Origin: an uncultured Wenzhouxiangella sp.
GTDB taxonomy: Bacteria; Pseudomonadota; Gammaproteobacteria; Xanthomonadales; Wenzhouxiangellaceae
Reading direction: 5' to 3'
Assembly: GCA_937876395.1 (NCBI GenBank)
Contig: CALEIM010000180.1
Location: 1 to 6,608, forward strand
Length of the DNA stretch: 6,608 bases
Shown here: in pieces, positions 5,551 through 6,608 of the stretch
How the letters are laid out: every line of letters begins with the position of its first letter
Position numbering within the stretch: the stretch's first letter is position 1
Made by a program: the position numbers and the translations under genes
The notes under the pieces: model-generated
The model's database searches: none
What the model was told of the DNA's origin: nothing
Seen by the model: the letters and a program-made list of their open reading frames with translations, nothing else

Positions 5551-6608
5551 TTACCCGACCGCGACCGGCACTCGCACCCAGCCTTCCATCAACACCCGCG
5601 CGCTGCGGCTCATGCTGACTTTTTCTACCTGCCAGATACCCTGATCCTGATTGGCACCGGCGCCAACCGTCAGAGTGCCCGAAGGATGGCCGAAGCAGAC
5701 CTGATCGCGCGCTCCGCCGCCCGCGGCGAGATTGACCAGGGTGCCGGGAATGGCCGCGGCCGCAGCAATGGCGACGGCGGCGGTGCCCATCATGGCGTGG
5801 TGCAGTTTGCCCATCGACATGGCGCGCACGTTGAGATCAATATCGGCAGCGGCCACCGGCTTGCCGCTGGAGGAAATATAGTCCGCCGGCGGTGAAACCC
5901 AGGCCAGTTTCGGCGTGTGCTGGCGCTGCTGGGCCTCACTGACGTGTTCGATCAGGCCCATTGCCAGCGCACCGTGAGCACGCAGCAATTCCAGTTTGGC
6001 CAAAAGCTCAGGGTGGTCGTTGATTGCCGGCTGCAGTTCGCAGCCGTCGAAGCCGATGTCGGCCGCGTTGACGAAGATGGTCGGGATGCCGGCGCTGATG
6101 AAACTCGCTTTGAGACGGCCGAATCCGGGCACCTCGAACTCGTCGATCAGCCGGCCGGTGGGCAGCACCGGCTCATCGCCCGTCGGGGCAAGAAAATCGA
6201 TCCGCACTTCGGCCGCCGGGAACGTTACGCCGTCGAGCTCGAAATCGCCCGTTTCCTGGACCTGACCGTCCTTGATGGGGACGTGGGCGACGATGGTTTT
6301 TTCGATATTGGCCTGCCAGATGCGTACCTGACAAACGCCAAGATCGGGAACGCGATCGGCGTCGACCAGACCGTTGCTGATGGCAAAAGAGCCCACGGCG
6401 GCGGTCAGGTTGCCGCAGTTGCCTGACCAGTCGATAAACGCCTGGTCGATGGCCACCTGGCCGAACAGATAGTCGACATCGTGACCTGCTCGTTCTGATT
6501 TCGCCAGAATGACGGTTTTGGAGGTGCTGGAAGTTGCCCCGCCCATGCCGTCGGTGTGCTTGCCGTAGGGGTCGGGCGAGCCGATTACGCGCAGCAGCAG
6601 GGCATCAC
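5551..6608 (-). CDS. prpF: 2-methylaconitate isomerase PrpF (5' end outside the window)
   Basis: PrpF interconverts 2-methylaconitate isomers so that AcnD and PrpF together replace PrpD in the 2-methylcitrate cycle of propionate breakdown. The visible 351 residues begin DALLLRVIGSPDPYGKHTDG and run to the TAA at 5551-5553, ending SARVLMEGWVRVPVAVG. Family phrases are dense: MGGATSSTSKTVILAKS, HDVDYLFGQVAID, DWSGNCGNLTAAVG, ETGDFELDGVTFPAAEV, AGIPTIFVNA, RAHGALAMGLIEH, SSGKPVAAADIDL, SMGKLHHAMMGTAAVAI and GTLVNLAAGGGAR. The Lys of STSK (codon at 6517-6519) and the Cys of GNCGN (6415-6417) are 34 residues apart, as are Lys73 and Cys107 of Shewanella oneidensis PrpF as I recall it, so about 43 N-terminal residues lie beyond 6608. 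The fold is that of diaminopimelate epimerase-like proteins. PrpF is usually last in prpRBC-acnD-prpF operons, so acnD is expected just past the right edge. The gene converges on the dioxygenase gene with only 14 bp between the stops. Confidence 0.95.
   Translation of the reverse strand, partial: DALLLRVIGSPDPYGKHTDGMGGATSSTSKTVILAKSERAGHDVDYLFGQVAIDQAFIDWSGNCGNLTAAVGSFAISNGLVDADRVPDLGVCQVRIWQANIEKTIVAHVPIKDGQVQETGDFELDGVTFPAAEVRIDFLAPTGDEPVLPTGRLIDEFEVPGFGRLKASFISAGIPTIFVNAADIGFDGCELQPAINDHPELLAKLELLRAHGALAMGLIEHVSEAQQRQHTPKLAWVSPPADYISSSGKPVAAADIDLNVRAMSMGKLHHAMMGTAAVAIAAAAAIPGTLVNLAAGGGARDQVCFGHPSGTLTVGAGANQDQGIWQVEKVSMSRSARVLMEGWVRVPVAVG

Noticed and set aside
5917..6426. Plus-strand 169-residue open frame inside prpF
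   Set aside because: It is antisense to strongly conserved PrpF sequence and has no recognisable motif or ribosome binding site of its own.

Overview
This 6.6 kb window is GC-rich bacterial DNA (about 60% G+C or more by eye). It probably comes from a gammaproteobacterium. The clues are a PrpF of the methylaconitate-isomerase type, a YgiD-like extradiol dioxygenase, a prokaryotic cytochrome b561, and a secreted protein whose C-terminus (IFDDRFE) resembles short tails I associate with Lysobacterales/Wenzhouxiangella-like genomes. The placement is an inference.

Left part (1-779): two gene fragments meet head to head at about 330-351. On the minus strand is a piece of a large secreted repeat/beta-helix (autotransporter-like) protein that runs off the left edge. 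On the plus strand is the C-terminal ~143 residues of a class I SAM-dependent DNA methyltransferase of the MmeI/type IIL kind. Both lack their N-terminal coding part at the same point, so this is either a genuine deletion/recombination scar or an assembly chimera.

Middle (780-3383): a noncoding stretch of about 260 bp carrying compact inverted repeats precedes a 781-residue secreted zinc metalloprotease. Its parts are a signal peptide, a propeptide with one unpaired cysteine, a metzincin domain (HEFGHNLGASH plus Met-turn), a calcium-loop hinge and an NHL/SMP-30-like beta-propeller.

Redox cluster (3425-5536, plus strand): a predicted promoter and a leader with two mutually exclusive hairpins lie before three closely spaced genes. 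These encode cytochrome b561, an NAD(P)H-dependent FMN/quinone reductase (ChrR-like) and a 4,5-DOPA extradiol dioxygenase (YgiD-like). They look like one transcription unit linking quinone/catechol chemistry to membrane electron transfer; the joint function is inferred.

Right end (5551-6608, minus strand): prpF of the 2-methylcitrate (propionate) pathway converges on the dioxygenase gene with a 14 bp gap. Its first ~40 codons lie beyond the window, where acnD and prpC/prpB would be expected.

No tRNA, rRNA, CRISPR array or complete mobile element was seen. The most interesting items are the truncated-gene junction, the competing leader hairpins, the protease architecture with its possible cysteine switch, and the b561/FMN reductase/dioxygenase grouping.
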